Positions 47,201-62,200 of a DNA stretch of 64,000 nt are shown here, piece after piece. Position numbers and translations under genes: made by a program. This DNA comes from Scatophagus argus (lineage: Eukaryota > Chordata > Actinopteri > Scatophagidae). The stretch lies in NCBI RefSeq assembly GCF_020382885.2, contig NC_058512.1:10256802-10320801 (forward strand). Direction: 5' to 3'. Position 1 is the stretch's first letter, and each line of letters starts with the position of its first letter. The notes beneath the pieces are model-generated. The model worked only from the letters and a program-made list of their open reading frames with translations, was not told where the DNA came from and ran no database searches.

Positions 47201-50200
47201 CATAAAAAAAGTAAAAAATTAGTGCAACAGACACATTTTGGTTGAGAGCAAGAAGTTATTGAGGTACTCTGTAATACTCTTCATTAGTGTTGCTGTGGTA
47301 TATTGAGGTAGGAAAATTGGTGATTTGATGACTATCAAACCATGTACATTTACTGATGTACAGTACCATATTGTAAAAATAATTTGTTTTTGCATTGATG
47401 TTGTATAAAAAATTAGAACATAATATTTTGTGGATTTTTTCTCCTGTTAGAAAAAAACAGTCATGTGTAATTAGTTTGAAAACTCTTAATTAAATTTTTT
47501 AGTGTGCGTCGACCCTTTGAGACCACATTAACGAGTGTGTCCCTGCTGTTTGAGCAGAGCTGCTCTAAATTAGTTAATTTGCTTAGACTGTTATCTTGCT
47601 CTCAGCCCCTTACTACCACCTTCAAGCACACTACTTCCTGGCTGTGCTGTTGCGTGCACACATGCACACTCAGACACACTTACAGTCTCTGTTATTATGT
47701 GTATATTCTACTGTAGACAGTGGTTCTAGTATTAAACCCTCACCCAGCCCTTCATTCTGTAACACTACTTAAACCTGCTTCCCCAGCTGCTAGACTAAGC
47801 AGGATTACTACAGGCTTTCACACACACGCTTTCACATCCATGTGCGTTGACCGGTATCCGCAGCATATGCACTGAGACCCACACACACACACGCCCCCTC
47901 CCCTTATCATTCCAGTCTCCCAGAGTCTAATTGATGCGTGGATTATGCTGTCTCCTCTCACTCCACACAGCTGTTGCATGGCTTTTGTTCCGAGCTGCAT
48001 GACATTGGAGACTAAACTTTACATCTACTGTTTGCTGTTGCTCATTATTAATCTGTAGAATCTTTATTTATCCATGTGGGAGGAATGGAGTCCTTCTTAT
48101 CAGTAGTTATGAAATGCCACTGCTGTGTTAAGGGGTGCTGTGCTGCAAAGAAAATCACATGCTGGTCATCTGAAAACATTTTTAAATAATACATTGGGCA
48201 CTATGTGGTTGACTTGAAAACAGTAAACCATAATATTCAGCCTCCTTTTTAGGACATGAAGGATTATATAGACATCAGAGATATACCCTACTTTTTCTTT
48301 AAAAACTGAAACCTATAGGATTGGAGTGTATTAATGGTATACATTAGGAGAAGTATTAAAGTAAATAGGCCCTAAGGTATGGATTGTGACTACATCTGCT
48401 GACTGCCAGACAGGCTTCGATGTCATACCTCTGCACCAAAATTGAGATCCACCATGTGCCAAGTGCAGATGGATTTTCCATTTGCCTGTCCGCTACATTT
48501 GGTAGATAAATGTTTGTACCAAAATAGTCACTTAACAAAAAGTCTCCAAGGCATTCCTAACAGGCGTGCTGTTGTTTGCGCTGGAGTTTACATACATGGG
48601 ATCAGGGACTTTGTGGTGGTTTCAGGTGCTCCTCCTTAAGTGTGTAGTCAGTTTTTTTTTAGTTTCTGCGGACTGCACGGTGATGCAGTGGTTAGCACTG
48701 TCGCTTCACAGCAATAGGGTTCCAAGAGGTCCCCGTGTACCTCTGTGGTAGTTTTCAAGTTGTTTTACTGCAGTATTTTTATTAGTCATATCCAAAATGC
48801 ATACATTTTTGGTAGTAAAAAATATGCTCGGCTGATGGATTTCTTCATTTACCGGTCAGCTTGGCTGGTGAGTTAAAAAGTTAATTTTGGGCACTGCTCT
48901 GTACTATGTGAAATATGTCTTAATAATATAGTTATGTGTGCTGTAATAGCTGCCATGCAGTTGTCATACTAGTTCTCTATCCCCTCATTTACTTTGACAT
49001 TTTATATGCCCAATAAAAATACTGAAGTAAAATAAAAATCATTAAATAGTAACACAACAATGCAGCAATCTTTTAATTATTAAAGATTTCTTTTCAACTG
49101 AAGCACAGCCTGAAGTATCTCCACTGGACTCTGTTTGATTTGGCCCAGTCTGACTTGGTTTGGCATGGAATGGTTTGCTCTGGCTGGGTGTAGTGTAATG
49201 GTATTAACTCTGGGAGTGACAGTAAAACCTCAGGGACGGCTCAGCATTAATCTGAGAGAGGGGGTGGAGGAATGGTGCTCGTCTTTGTGTGTGTTGTCAG
49301 CTGTCAGCAGGAAATAGTAGAGCAGTCCAAGGGATAACTATGGTCCTGTAGACCCCAGTGATGTGTTGATTAAACAGTTAGTGACAGGTTTTAGTAATTC
49401 ACTTTAGAAGTAATTTTTTGAGCAAAAATTATGAAAACAAAATTCTTTCATTCTTCAGTATGAGGCGTACTCTTTGTTTTACATTACATAATATTGTAAA
49501 CTGAATATAGTCTATAGCTCTAGACTGACGCACAACTGACCCCACTTTTCTGATATACATATTCAACTAAAGAAAATAGTTCAGACAAACAAAGGTACTA
49601 AAGCTGTCCTTGTCATGAGTACAGTGTCAATCTTGACATTCGGCGTAAGCTGGAAGTAAATGTCATCTAACCAAATGTTATTTTTGCATCCCTTGTGGAA
49701 CTGGTTCTTTTCTCTGTGTTTGGAGTGGCCTTGCTTACAGTAGCTTATACAGAGAGCAGATGGCTGGTCCATCTATCCTGTTTTAGTTGCCGTTGTTAGC
49801 TGATTGTGTTGTCAATCTGTTGATTGACACTGTGCCCATTATCCTGAAGTTTCATTTGTGATTTTTTTTTTTTTTAAACTACAAGGGCTTCTGAAAGAAT
49901 GTTAAAAACACAGACTTAAACTAGTTAATCCAAGGATAGGCAGAGTAAAATGGCTTAGAGCCTGTTTAAACATGGATCCAATTAAAACAGGAACTGCCCA
50001 TGGGATCTTTTTATTCCTTATCATCTGTGTACATGAACTACAGACAAACAGCCAGGAAACCTGCTTGTCAGCAAGTACATGAAGCACTGTGTCTGGTGAA
50101 AGCAGGCGGGTGTGATCTTAATGCCTATGCATGTGTTTGCATGCTCATTTGTGTGTGGGCGTGTGTTTGTGCATGGGCTTGTTTATTGTGTGGAGTGGGT

Positions 50201-53200
50201 GTGAGCACATTGGTGATGATGCAAGGTGCTTGTCTGCTGCTTCATGTGTTTGTGAGGATGTGCTACCAAATGTATATTTGTCAGTGTGTCAGTGCAACTT
50301 TAAAGTTCTTCAGAAAACTGAGGTCATTCATCCAGTGTAGTACATTTTTCAGGACGTGTAGATAAAGTAAAGTTGTCAGACACAGCTAAACTGGTAATGA
50401 TGGTGGCACTGCAGAGATAGACATGTTTGATGGAGAGTCGAAAAGTTGTGGAAAAACTTGTAGAGAATAATGAGAGAATAGAGACAAAGATGAGAGAATA
50501 ATGAGGAACAAGAGCTGGGTAAAGGAAAAGAGATTAGGGATGATGGGTGATGGTGAGAGAAACCCTATTTGGGGGACTCAGGCTCCTCCCTCCCCCAATT
50601 TGGTACAGATGGGTTGTTTAGTTTGGCCTGCAATGTACAACTGGAGCAGTATTCATACTAGGAGATGGATGGATGGAGGGGGGGTTAGACTCAGTTCACC
50701 TGAAAAAACTTAGAGAACTTTCCTTAATGCGAGATTTTTGGCATTGGCCCGCTTGATTTGCAGGGTGGTTCCAAGAACTGTTTTTGCTCGCAAATGTTTG
50801 TGAGGCGTTTTTAGTTTTGTCTGATCATGTAAAGCAATGGAATAGACACTTTTATGTGTATAGCTTTAAAGCAAAGAAACCATAGAAACACTGATTCCTG
50901 TTTGAGATTTGTTGCCCAAAATTTTGTTTTTAGAGCTCGAAAGAACTGTCGATGAGACTGTACAACATAGTTTTATATGAGTCTACTTTTTCCCTTGTAC
51001 ATTGACTGATGCCTCTGTGTTACTGTGTATTAACTACCCTATCCTGGCTGCAGTAAGGTATATATTCTTGACCTGCTCCACTGACTATATGAGCAGCCCT
51101 CGACGATCATAATGAGGCCGGTTGGCTTCCAAGTCCAGCAGTGTTTATTTTTAGGGCAGGAAAAGCTATTTGTGCCAGGAGGAAGTTTTGCACTTTTTTT
51201 TTCACTGGAGGTCTTACTGCACCCATAAATGTCCGATGCCTGTCTTTGTGTCGGTGCTTGAGCTTTAATTATGTATATTCAATGCAAACATTTGCATGTA
51301 GTATAGGCTCTTTTCTTTTTGCATCTTCTAACAATTGTCACAGTGTCATTTACAGTTTAGCTAGCTGTACATTTTACATGCTTAACATCTGTGAATGAAC
51401 ACATGTACAATGGGTTTCAGTTCAGAGTCATAGTGGCCTCGTAGTGTTCCTGTGACTACACAAGTTGTTTATGAGAGGAGCACTAGAAGAGCCATAAAAT
51501 CTGAGGTAATTAGAGAGGTCAAAGGGAAATGTTGACTTAATGTGAGTCTTTCAAGCTCTGATACTGAAGTGAAGTGAGGAGAGGGCAAAGGAGGGGCTGA
51601 TGGATGATGTGATGACTGTTTGTTTTATTTCTCAGAAAGACTTTTAAAACAATAACAAGATCACATTATGTCCAGCTTCAGTTAAAAGGCATAGTTTAAC
51701 CCCCTTTGAGACAGAGGTGTCTTGTGCTTACTATGTGATGTACTGCCAGTACATACAAGTAAATACAGAATGACTCTTGTAGTAATAAAAATAAATACAA
51801 CAAAGCTAAAAAAGACAGGAGACAGAAATACAGGCTTAGAGGCACTCTGAAAAGTTCATTGTACAATGACGTCTTAACAGAACTTCCCTCTATTCATATT
51901 GTTTGCAAATATAGCCGCATCTTGCAAATTATAACCAATTACATAGTGGCAGATGTAAAATAAATATACATAATAACTATTTGATTCTTTTGAAAATGAT
52001 TTAACATCAGTGTATCTCATGTACAGAAAATCTCCTTGGCATTCAGGGATGTTGGCAGATTTGGTGCAAAGAAGCATCCTTGGCAGACGTTGGGTGTTAA
52101 ACAGACTGCCAGCCGACTTGGCTCTCATTGTTGTCTGTAAAGAGGAACTCCCCTGATTTTACACACCAAAGTCTGTTTACAAGTCTTGGGGAGCTACTAC
52201 TGCATATGTGGGAGAACAAAAAAACTTGCAGGGGCAGTGAGAAAATCAAGTGGGATTACCAGAAATCTCCTCATCTCGAGTGAGTTGAGACTTGAGGATA
52301 CATGAGGATACATGAGCTGCCACTAGAATAACACACCAGCAACTCCAACCTGACTGTTGTTGTATGAGTTGCATTGTGTAAATGACAGTAACAAAAGAAT
52401 TGATGGAATAAAAAAGACAATAGCTTAGGTGATTTCGATCCTTTTGTGAGTCTCTCACAGTGGTACACTGATAGACTACTCTTTTACCTACTCCAACGTT
52501 CTCTTGTTTCAAGTTGGTGGGGGGGTTAGTGGTGTGAGTAAAAATGCAGTTACTTCAGAACAAAGTTGCCAAATGAGAGGAATGTTCTCATGATGTAAAT
52601 TGATCTCATTATCTAAACATGCGGTGCAGATTGGGCAGTGTTGTGAAATACATGGGAGCATCTTTCATTATGAAAGCACCCATCTGGTCTTTGTTAAACA
52701 GTCCTGTCTACTATAACGCTCTTATTCTGGGTTTGAGTTTCAGAGTCTAGTAAACTGTTGTGGTGTGTGTGTGTGTGTCTGCATGCTCGTGTTGATGTGT
52801 GTTTGTAGTACAGAGGGCAGTAAGCGGTTTCAGCTGTGGCCTGAAAGAAAGGACGTATTGTTTGAGGACATTTGAGCATCTGCTTTGTTGCAGATAAGGG
52901 GTTTGAAGTTAACAGCCACCACTGATCAAAGGACAGAGTTATTGGTGATGTGTCAGTCTTTCCTTCACTGTTTCTTTTCCCTTTTGTTCTGTACGTTGTA
53001 CACTCTCCCATCCTCTCCTCTACTTCCTGTCTGTACTGCCCTCCGGTCTCTTAACCACTCTCCCAAACAGTGACATTTCTTCTAACTTGTGCAGAGGTTA
53101 TTCCTCTATGAAGTTAAGTCTGTGTTGCTTGTGTGTCTCACCTCCCATCTAACCTACTCTTCCTGCATCTTTGTCCATTTTTATCTCTGCATGTAATCCC

Positions 53201-56200
53201 ATAGACAATGTAATTCTCATTTACTCAACAGACAAATCTGGTTTAGTGTGTGAACTGGAACAGTGGATGGATGTTAACACTGTGGTCTGTCATCTCCCTG
53301 AGAGCCTTTCAGAGTTTCTCTGTATTGTAATAATCGAGTGCTGTTTTGGTTGTTTTTTCTTTTTCTACTTGACGTGACCTGACCTGTATGTTTTTTTTCC
53401 CCCCGCATCCATCCCATTTCTGTTCTCTGTGTGTAAAACAAATTTGTTTTTGTTGCCAAACTAACAGCAAGACCAAGTTGCATGGTATGCCAGCACAATA
53501 CTTCAGTCCAGAGCAAGATTTCCTGACAATTATTGACTACATCACCATGAAATTTGTTAGGAATACCTTTCATCCCCAGAGTGTGATTACCATTGATTGT
53601 GGTGCCAATGTCAGATCAAATATCACTTGGAAAAAAAACACTTTAATACATCATGAGGCACCTGGAAAAGTAATTTTTAGATTTCCATGATGTTTGCTAT
53701 GGATGTGCCATAGTTCTGGTTTTGCTTTTCACAAATTTTTCTAATCTTAAGATTTCCTAGGAAAGGATTTGCTCAACATGCGTTTCCTTTTTCGGTGTCC
53801 AAGGTTCACTAAGTGCACGAATGCAGTTCATTGACAGGCGAGCCAAAAGGCCTTCTGGTCTCCTCTTTGCTTGCCAGGTCAAGATTAACTTGTTTTATTT
53901 TAATTTAAAAGCTTTTCCACTTTGTGTCTGGAGTTAAAGCATGTGCATTGGAATAAACAGTACTTAAAAAAACATCAACGGAGTGCATTTTCTACACTGG
54001 AATGCAGGAATGGCAAGCAGGACCATTCAGAAAATCAAAATAGAACAAACACCATTTTATCTGTAGATCAACAAAAATGTTATTTTGCTGGAAAATACTA
54101 AAAGTTTTCTAGAGTAAACATTTTTCTGTTAGATTTGACTTGCTCTTAGTGACTGAACTCTACAAGCGTAGAGACTGTGTTGCAGGAATTACTGTTTTCC
54201 GATCTTAGTTTGTTTTTACTTCAGTGAACTGAGGAAGTTAAGAGAAGCAGAAAAAACACAGAGGAGGCACGTTTAGGCAAACACTGTTAGGTTAATAAAC
54301 AGTCTCTTACACATACTCGATGAACATCGGTTTTCTTGGCACTTTATTCTGAAACTGTAGTAATGACTGGATGTTTGAACTTGTGATTTTATAAGCTGTT
54401 TTCAAGACTCCACAAATAGACTGAAATTAATGTCTGAGGGAGACTCATTAAATACAAAGAAAAAGTTCTGATTTATACCAGTCCAATGTCCCTCCACGTG
54501 TTTTTGTCTTTCAGTATGTCTCTACCAGTTCATTAATTGTTTCTCTTTTATTTTCCCCTTTCCTCTGTTGCTCCTTGTTCTCTTGCTCTTGTCCTTGCAG
54601 CCAGCCTCAGGCCTGGACAAACAGGAAACTCTTAGTGTTATCAGCTCACTCTTTGTGTGTCTTAATGAGTGTCGGCCTAAAGACAGAGAGGGAACAAACA
54701 CTACCGTCCACACCCTGATCCCACTGTAAACACACTTATCGCAGCACAAGAAAGAGAAGGAGAACCTGAAAGAGAGACAGACGAACACAGAGCCGGAGGG
54801 GAATGGGGGCCGTCAGGGAAACGCAACTGAGGGCAAGAGAGGAAGTGCGATCCTTTTCACTTCCTGGTGGTACACACAGGACAGTAGTGCTTTTACTGCT
54901 TTGTAGTCTCAAGATTACTAACCAGTGAATTATTGCTGGTGCAGACCAGTGTGGGCTAAGGCTACAGTATTCAGTGCAAGCAGAAGTAATTTTGAATTCA
55001 TGTATTGTGCACTGGTCGTGTTTGTACAGTATTTGACATGCTCTTTGAAGCTGAACAACCGATGATTAATTGATTAGCAAGTATCTGTTGATTCATTATT
55101 TTGTCGATTAATTGTTTCAGCTCTAATGAGGAGTTTAGGGATAGTTGTGATGCCAGTGGCAAAGGCTGGTCTGGTATTGTTTAGTTTTTCTGGCACTGGT
55201 TTTAGGATATTAAAAATGAATCAGTGTTATTTCCTGAATATAACAGTGTGTTTTCAAATTTTAGTTCAGAACTGGTTCTCGAAATCTAACCCATCAGCTG
55301 CTTGTCTCCACACCTGTTTTCCCATCTCACACACACAAAAAGGGATTGTCCCATGGGAACTGCATATTCAGTTTCCTATGAGCTTTCAGTTACTTGCCCA
55401 AGCCCACCGTTCTACTAGTCCTTACCAATCACAGATACGGCTATCTTACATTGCAAACCATTTTGGAGATATGTGTTTGATAATATTAAACATGTAAAGT
55501 TGTTTCATCAGAGTTTGTATCTGGTTTAATCTTATGTTTTTGACATTTCATGCCATTAACTTAAATGACAAGCACAGCAGCAGTATACCGTTTGCTCTCT
55601 CAGTGCGGTCAAAATTCTCGTGCATTATACCCCTTTTTGGTTTAGAAAACTTTTAACTACACTTTATTTAATCAGTTTTTGTTGGAGCCGAGCCCCACGC
55701 TGATTTTGCACCATGTCTGCCAGCACATGATTATTTCATCAGCCTCCCTGCGATGACACTATTTGTGTATGTGGCTGAAACTGGAGCAGTGCATTCCGCT
55801 CCACTTAAACCTGTCCATTACAATGTACTCTAATGCTATCAGTGTCATGCTGCGCTGTCATGACGGCTCCTCATTATTTGTTTAGCTTATTGAAATCACG
55901 GGCCATTAGGGAGGATCATACTATACCGTATATCAGCATTTTCCATGTAATTTTTTTTTTCATCACTGCGGGGAGGGGTGCTAAGTCCATTCCAGTTTTT
56001 CCCCCAACATGCAGTTCTTGTTAATGAGACCATGACAGGAATGTTCACCACAGATCGTCTGTATACTTGTCGGTTTTTGGATGGAGGAATCAAACAATGA
56101 GCGCCCCACAATCTGTTTGCTTTGACCTAAAAACTCACCAACCCCAGTATTAATAAAAGTATGCAGAACTATAGAGCTGCAACGGGAGTCCATTGATATT

Positions 56201-59200
56201 TTTCTGCTTTTGAATCTCTTTGTGTGTTTGAGCATTTTTGAGCATTGGCATCTAATCAATTAATTAATAAATAAAGAAAAATAATCATGATCTGTAAAGG
56301 AAATGTTATTTGTTATTTGCAGCCCTAGATTTCAGCTTTTGTTCCTTGCTGCAGTCAAGGGAGACCAGTGTGACGCTTCAGTGGGCAACAAGGAATTGTG
56401 CAATATAAAACAAGTGAAATAAATCATGAATGCTGGAGAAAGAGTTGCAGATGTGTGCCACATTACACAAACTTGTGCACATGTTGTAAGACTGGTAACT
56501 CTGTCATATAGACTCCTTTGAGTAATAATAAATGTTATGGTAATAAATCAAACAGTACATATTTTTGTTTGGCTCAGATAAGGTTAAAACTTTGGTAAAA
56601 GCTTTTGAAGACTTGGAGAGTGAAATGTGTGCCTGTAAGATAGTTATGCAGACACAGAAGACAGTAGCTGGCCTTCCTACCCTTTTCTTTGTTGATAACT
56701 GACAACCAACTATTACATGAAGAAATCTTCATACAGAGAATTATAGGGTTTTTTTAATGATAGTGCGAAGTCCTGAACCAAGAGCAAACAGTACCCAGAT
56801 CCCAGGGCTTTTGTTTTAGAATGCTGCGTGAGCTTATACCTCATTTCTGGTTTTCCATCTTCATAACCACACTCTAAGTTTGTAATTGCCAGTTTGTAGT
56901 TGTTAGTGTCCTCACTGGCCTCTTAGGTTGGACAAGTTTGTGTGGTTGACCATTTTACATGCCAACTCTCTCTCTCTTTCTCTTTCTCCCTCTCTCTCTC
57001 TCTCTCTCTCACTTTTCTCACTGTTTATTTTTGACTACTTGTATTACTCTGTCATGTACAGGACAGGTTTTTTTTTCTTTTCTTTTTTTTTATTGCTGAT
57101 TCTGGATCACAAAGGCACTCAATTACAGCAGCAAGTTCCACCCTTCCTGATGTCCACAGAACATGATAAGAAGTTGTGTTGAATTATACACACAAATCAC
57201 CCTCCATGTTCCTTGGACATTCTCTTTGAAGATTTTTGTAAAGCCAGAGCGATGCTGTGAAGTCAGGGTCAGTTCATATGTACATGCATTTATTTCCATT
57301 TTCTTCAGTTTATGCCTCAGTTATTTATATTCATCTTTTTCTTTTCAGTTCCTCTACCATCTCCTGAGTGTACCTATTTTTAGTATTTGATTGCCTCAGT
57401 GCCTGCACGCTGGCTGAACAACACATGACTGTCTGTATGAAAATCATGAGACTTTTCATGGCAGCATACCGAGAGGCAAATCCAATCCACCTTGTAAAAA
57501 CAAGGAGTGCTTACCACTACACCATATGGGATATGTGCTTTATAGCTTCAGCTTGCTCCTGCTGTGTTGTGTTTCACTGCACACCAGTCGTAGTGATGGA
57601 CAGATGCATGTTCTCTGACTTGTTCCACTCTCTGTTATCCCCCAGCCCCCACAGTACCTTGTGAATGTTTCACTCCAGGTCCCAGAAAGCTACCCAAGTC
57701 CTGATTCATCTCATCTAGCAATCAGTTCTGTTGCAGATGACGATCTAAACGTTAGCAACACTTTGCAAATATGGCATTTGCTGTGTGAAAAAGCTCCTTT
57801 GGGTTTTATTTTATGAAAGTGTTTATTTTTTTATGATACAGAGGTGGTCCACCAGCACTTTAAAATGTAAAACTCAGTCCTCTGATGGAAATCAGAAATG
57901 ACCGGTGTAATGATTCCTAAATGATGCATTACCACATTTGTGTCCAGTTATCCCATTGTTTGTGTCATTGAGGCTGAATATATGTCTTAAATGTATATTC
58001 TTCCACATGAAATATTTGCAAAGACAGTTTTCTGCATGTATTGTAGGTGCTTCTTTTTGAATTGATGTGATACAAACAAAACTGTAATGCACACAGATAG
58101 ATTAAACATGAGCAAACTGGAATGAAGTGAGTTTCCAGCACCACAGACAAGTGATTGAAAAATCCCAGTGTGTTCATCACTTTTCTGTGATGAATCTGCT
58201 GAAATTTGTACCACTGTACGTGTTCTATAAAGGAAGGTTTTCCCTGATCCTACGTGTATTGTTGGGTAACACTAAATTGCTTTTGGATATTTTTTCCAAG
58301 TGCTCAGCTGAGTGTCTATATCTAAGTCTGTTGGAGAACTTTCTCATCTTACACTGCCTCTTAAATAGTATCACACCTCTTATTTCAGTGCTTTGAAGCC
58401 TGGATCAGTGTATGTGGGTATTATTTTACAATTTTCCAGAGCTCCTTGCCAGAAAACTAAGAATATTTCTTCACTCTCTGTCATCTTTGACTTTGTCCTC
58501 AGTTTTCAGAGCAATTTAGTATTTCACTTTAGTATTTTTAATTTCCTCCCTGGTTCACATTAATGAGTCTATGAGTTGGGCTGCTGAGTTTAGTGGTCAT
58601 CGTGTTTCAGTGACAGAAGGGATTTTTATAGACCTGCTCTTTCCACCAGCTGTGCAAAATGTATTGCAGCAATTCCCTTTGGGTGTTTGCCACAGAGGTT
58701 ATTTGTACCATGTAGCACCATCTTGGCTTATTACGCCCTTAAAATAGGGTACAGTTTGCCACCGCAAGTATTTATGGAGTTAGAGATTCCACCCCCTTAT
58801 CACGTGTAGGTCAGTAGGCTATCAGGTCAAATCTAATACTGTGCTGCATCCCAATATGCACACACGGCTGCAGGGAATGCTGACTACAGAACTTGTGCTG
58901 TCAAGCCAGCTTGTTTGGGGTTCATGGGTTCAGTTCTCCCTCTTATTCTGCGCTCAGGTAAAGGACACAAATTAATTTATACTGTATGTTTAGGGCCAGG
59001 CTGCTTCTTTACCTGCCTGATATACCTGATTTTGGTTTGTTATCATTTGAGAGTAGATATAGTTATGTTTTTTGATTGTCTTTTTGTTTGTTGCTCTTGT
59101 GGACAGCTTACTGTGCTGTATTTGAACACTGCAGTGTAGCAAGGCTGTCTCTGTATGAGATCGTGCTTGAAACTTGCCAGTAACTGACTTCTGTCTATCT

Positions 59201-62200
59201 GAACAGCTTGCTATGGGGGCATTTGGTTTGTGTATGTGTGTGTCAGTGTAAATGTCCACTCTGGATGTTGCTTAGGTGTGTGTATGTGTCACCCATATGG
59301 CCACAAATGTTATGTGTGGAGAACAACGAGCCCTCCGACTGAGAAACATTACTCATGCTAAAAGTATCTTGAGTTGTTTTGGCCGCACAGAGAGATTTAG
59401 TAATGTGGGCGTCAGTGTCTAATGATGTAACCATCATTAATAATGTATGCATTGTTAAAGATAAGGAAAAGATATTTTCTTAGAATTAAAACCGTGCATA
59501 CTTACAACACAAAGAAAGAAAAATTACTATCTTCAAGAGATTTACATTGTATTTTTCCTAACCCCCTGGTCCCACACTGATGTCAGCTTAGCTCTTCTCT
59601 CTTCTTTTCTCCTTTTCTTTGTCCTTCATTTGAACTCTTTTTCCTTTGCCCCCCATAGGCCAATGAGTGGAACAAAAATGACGAGCGGCTACTTGCTGCG
59701 GTGGAGCATGGTGAGGTGGAGAAGGTTGCATCGCTTCTTGCCAAGAAAGGTGCCAGTGCTGTAAAGCTGGACAGTGAGGGCAAATCAGCGTAAGCATTCT
59801 TCGTCTTTTTAGTGCTTTTTTTAATGCCTTTTAACAGATACAGCGATCAAGGAAATGTACTTTTAAGCACATTTTTGTGCTGTGAATTTATTTATATCCT
59901 TCTGTAATCAGTTTATGAATCCCAGCGGACTGCAATTATTTCATGTAGACAGTAAATAACATCACAATTACAACATGCTTCCTGTAAAAAAAAAAAAAAA
60001 AAAAAAAAGTGCTCTACAGAATAATTAATTGATAGAAACAGAGACAGTAGTCTGCAGGGAATTCTGTTGCAGTGTCAATCAAAAAAGAAGGCAGACTGAT
60101 GCAGGCAAATTTACAGTTTGCCATCTGGGATTAAACTCACACTTTAACGATAAAGGTATAATAAAAAATTATTAGATTGTGGTAAAATAAAAGTGAGTAC
60201 ATTCACTTTAAGGGAAACATTATCCACTCCTGGTGATTTTTATGTTTCTTTTCATTTTTCTCCAGCATATGCTCATGTTTCTGGGCTTATGAAGCTACTT
60301 TCACGCTCCACAGCACATTGTTAAAAAATGAATGGCCACTCTAAAAATACAGCTGTTTTCCCTAGTTCCTGAAAGATTGACGTTTTCAACCGTTCATCCA
60401 GCCTCCCTGACATTCAGTGTTTCGAGAGTCGGTTCATTTCTGCAGAGGCAGTGGAGTTTGTTGCCTCACCAATTGAGATTGCTGATAACACAGAGACTCA
60501 GTGTTAATATTTGACCTCTTTCTTTTTCTGAAACACAACACCCGCTGACCTCGATGTGTTATGCAGCTCATGCAGAGCTGGAAACCTCAAATCATAGGCA
60601 CAAATGCAGGGAGAAACGAATGTGCAGAATCTCACGTGCTGGAACAAACACATAGGCTTTCTTGTTCTGCTAGTAGTTCACATCCTTGATCTTTTCTCTG
60701 TATGCGACTGGAGAACAGAAACACAAATACAAATGCGTACTCGCAGCCTTTACAAATCACGATGAATGAGGTGGTTTGGGATCTCGACGCTCCAATCTTT
60801 TCAGGGCTTACAAAGGAGGAGCCTACAGTATCTCTATGGTGATAAAACCTGATAGAAAGGCATGTGGGCATAGTTGTGAGTGTGTAAGAGTGTGAAATTG
60901 TGCACCCTACACACGCACACACACACTCACACAGTGGGGAGCTGTGCATGTGTTTATTTTTTTTTCATTCTGCTCACTGAGCTGGAAAGTGATTGTATTG
61001 ATTGCCTGCTGCACGCATGAAAACTACAAGTTGTGTTTTTGCTGTGGGTCATGTGCTATAGTTTTTCTGGGTACAGTGACTTTGTCTCCAGCAAGTCACC
61101 ACCCCTAGACGTAGATGATTAAAAAGATTTTAAAAATAAATAAAACTTATTAATTAAAAAAGTTTGATAGCTTTTGTTACCTTTGAACAGAACAAGGCCG
61201 TTTCCATTTGTTTCCACTGTTTATGCTTAGATAAGTTAAGCAACCGCTGAGTAAAGCTTTATTTTTACCAAAATGTAGAACTGTCCCTTTAATGTCATGT
61301 TTTCCATTTAGACAGGGTGGGGTCAGTATCAAGTGTGAAAAAGAATAAAAGAAGTTTTATTAAATAAGATGGCATAAAAGTGAGAGTGTTAACTCTGCTG
61401 GTACTTTATTTACCCCAGTGTGCAACGTGAGGTCAGCACTGGAGATAAATTATTGTCCCATTCACAAGATCTTTAAAGAAGCCTGGAAACTAGTTGTAAA
61501 GTTGTAAAACAGCTGTCTTGCAACAATTCTGTTGTTGTGATTTTATAGATCTTAACATTTACTGCTTTTCTAATTTTCTCTTGGCTTTGGGTTTAGTCTT
61601 CATGTGGCAGCTGCACGTGGTCAGACGGACTGCCTATCTGCTATCCTGGCCCATGGAGCTGACTTGTCAATCACTGATGCTACAGGTATGTGCTGGAGTT
61701 ATATTTAGTATTGATGGAACATATGGGACTTATTTCAGATCTTCTCTATTACTGCACTACTATTAAATACCCCCCCCCCCCCAAAAAAAACAAAAAAACC
61801 CAAAACTATCTATATATACTATATATATATACTGTAAAGACAGAAGTATATTGTTGTGTTATTTGTTTATGTCGAAGATCGTTATCTGGTTGTAATTGTT
61901 GTACCACTTTCTTGTGTTTGTGTAACATTTGATCAGTTTTTTTTATAAAATCCTTTGGCCTAACAAATCCTTTCTTCGTTTATTTGTGTTCAGGTTTCAA
62001 TCCGTTACATCTGGCAACCAAAAACAATCACATCGAGTGTTGCAAGAAGCTCATTCAGGTAAGGTGGATTACATTTCTATAAAACCACTTTGTCATATGT
62101 AATGCACTGAAATCACCAGCAATGTGGCAAAGTACTGCAATCTATCATGTATTTTACACACATTGTGGACCCACAGTGATAAGTGATAGCACCACATGGT

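Larger units (their letters stand above)
41240..59658 (+). other. 18.4-kb first coding intron of rai14
   Basis: No convincing exon on either strand. It contains a Tc1 relic (44897-45414), part of the RTE-like repeat (48670-48760), decayed dispersed repeat text (41800-41960, 53520-53610), a (TG)13 run at 46896-46921, a CT-rich tract at 56966-57010 and an AP-1/ERE-like motif cluster near 42787-42811. The longest open frame, 43000-43427 plus, has no recognisable content. Confidence 0.6.
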
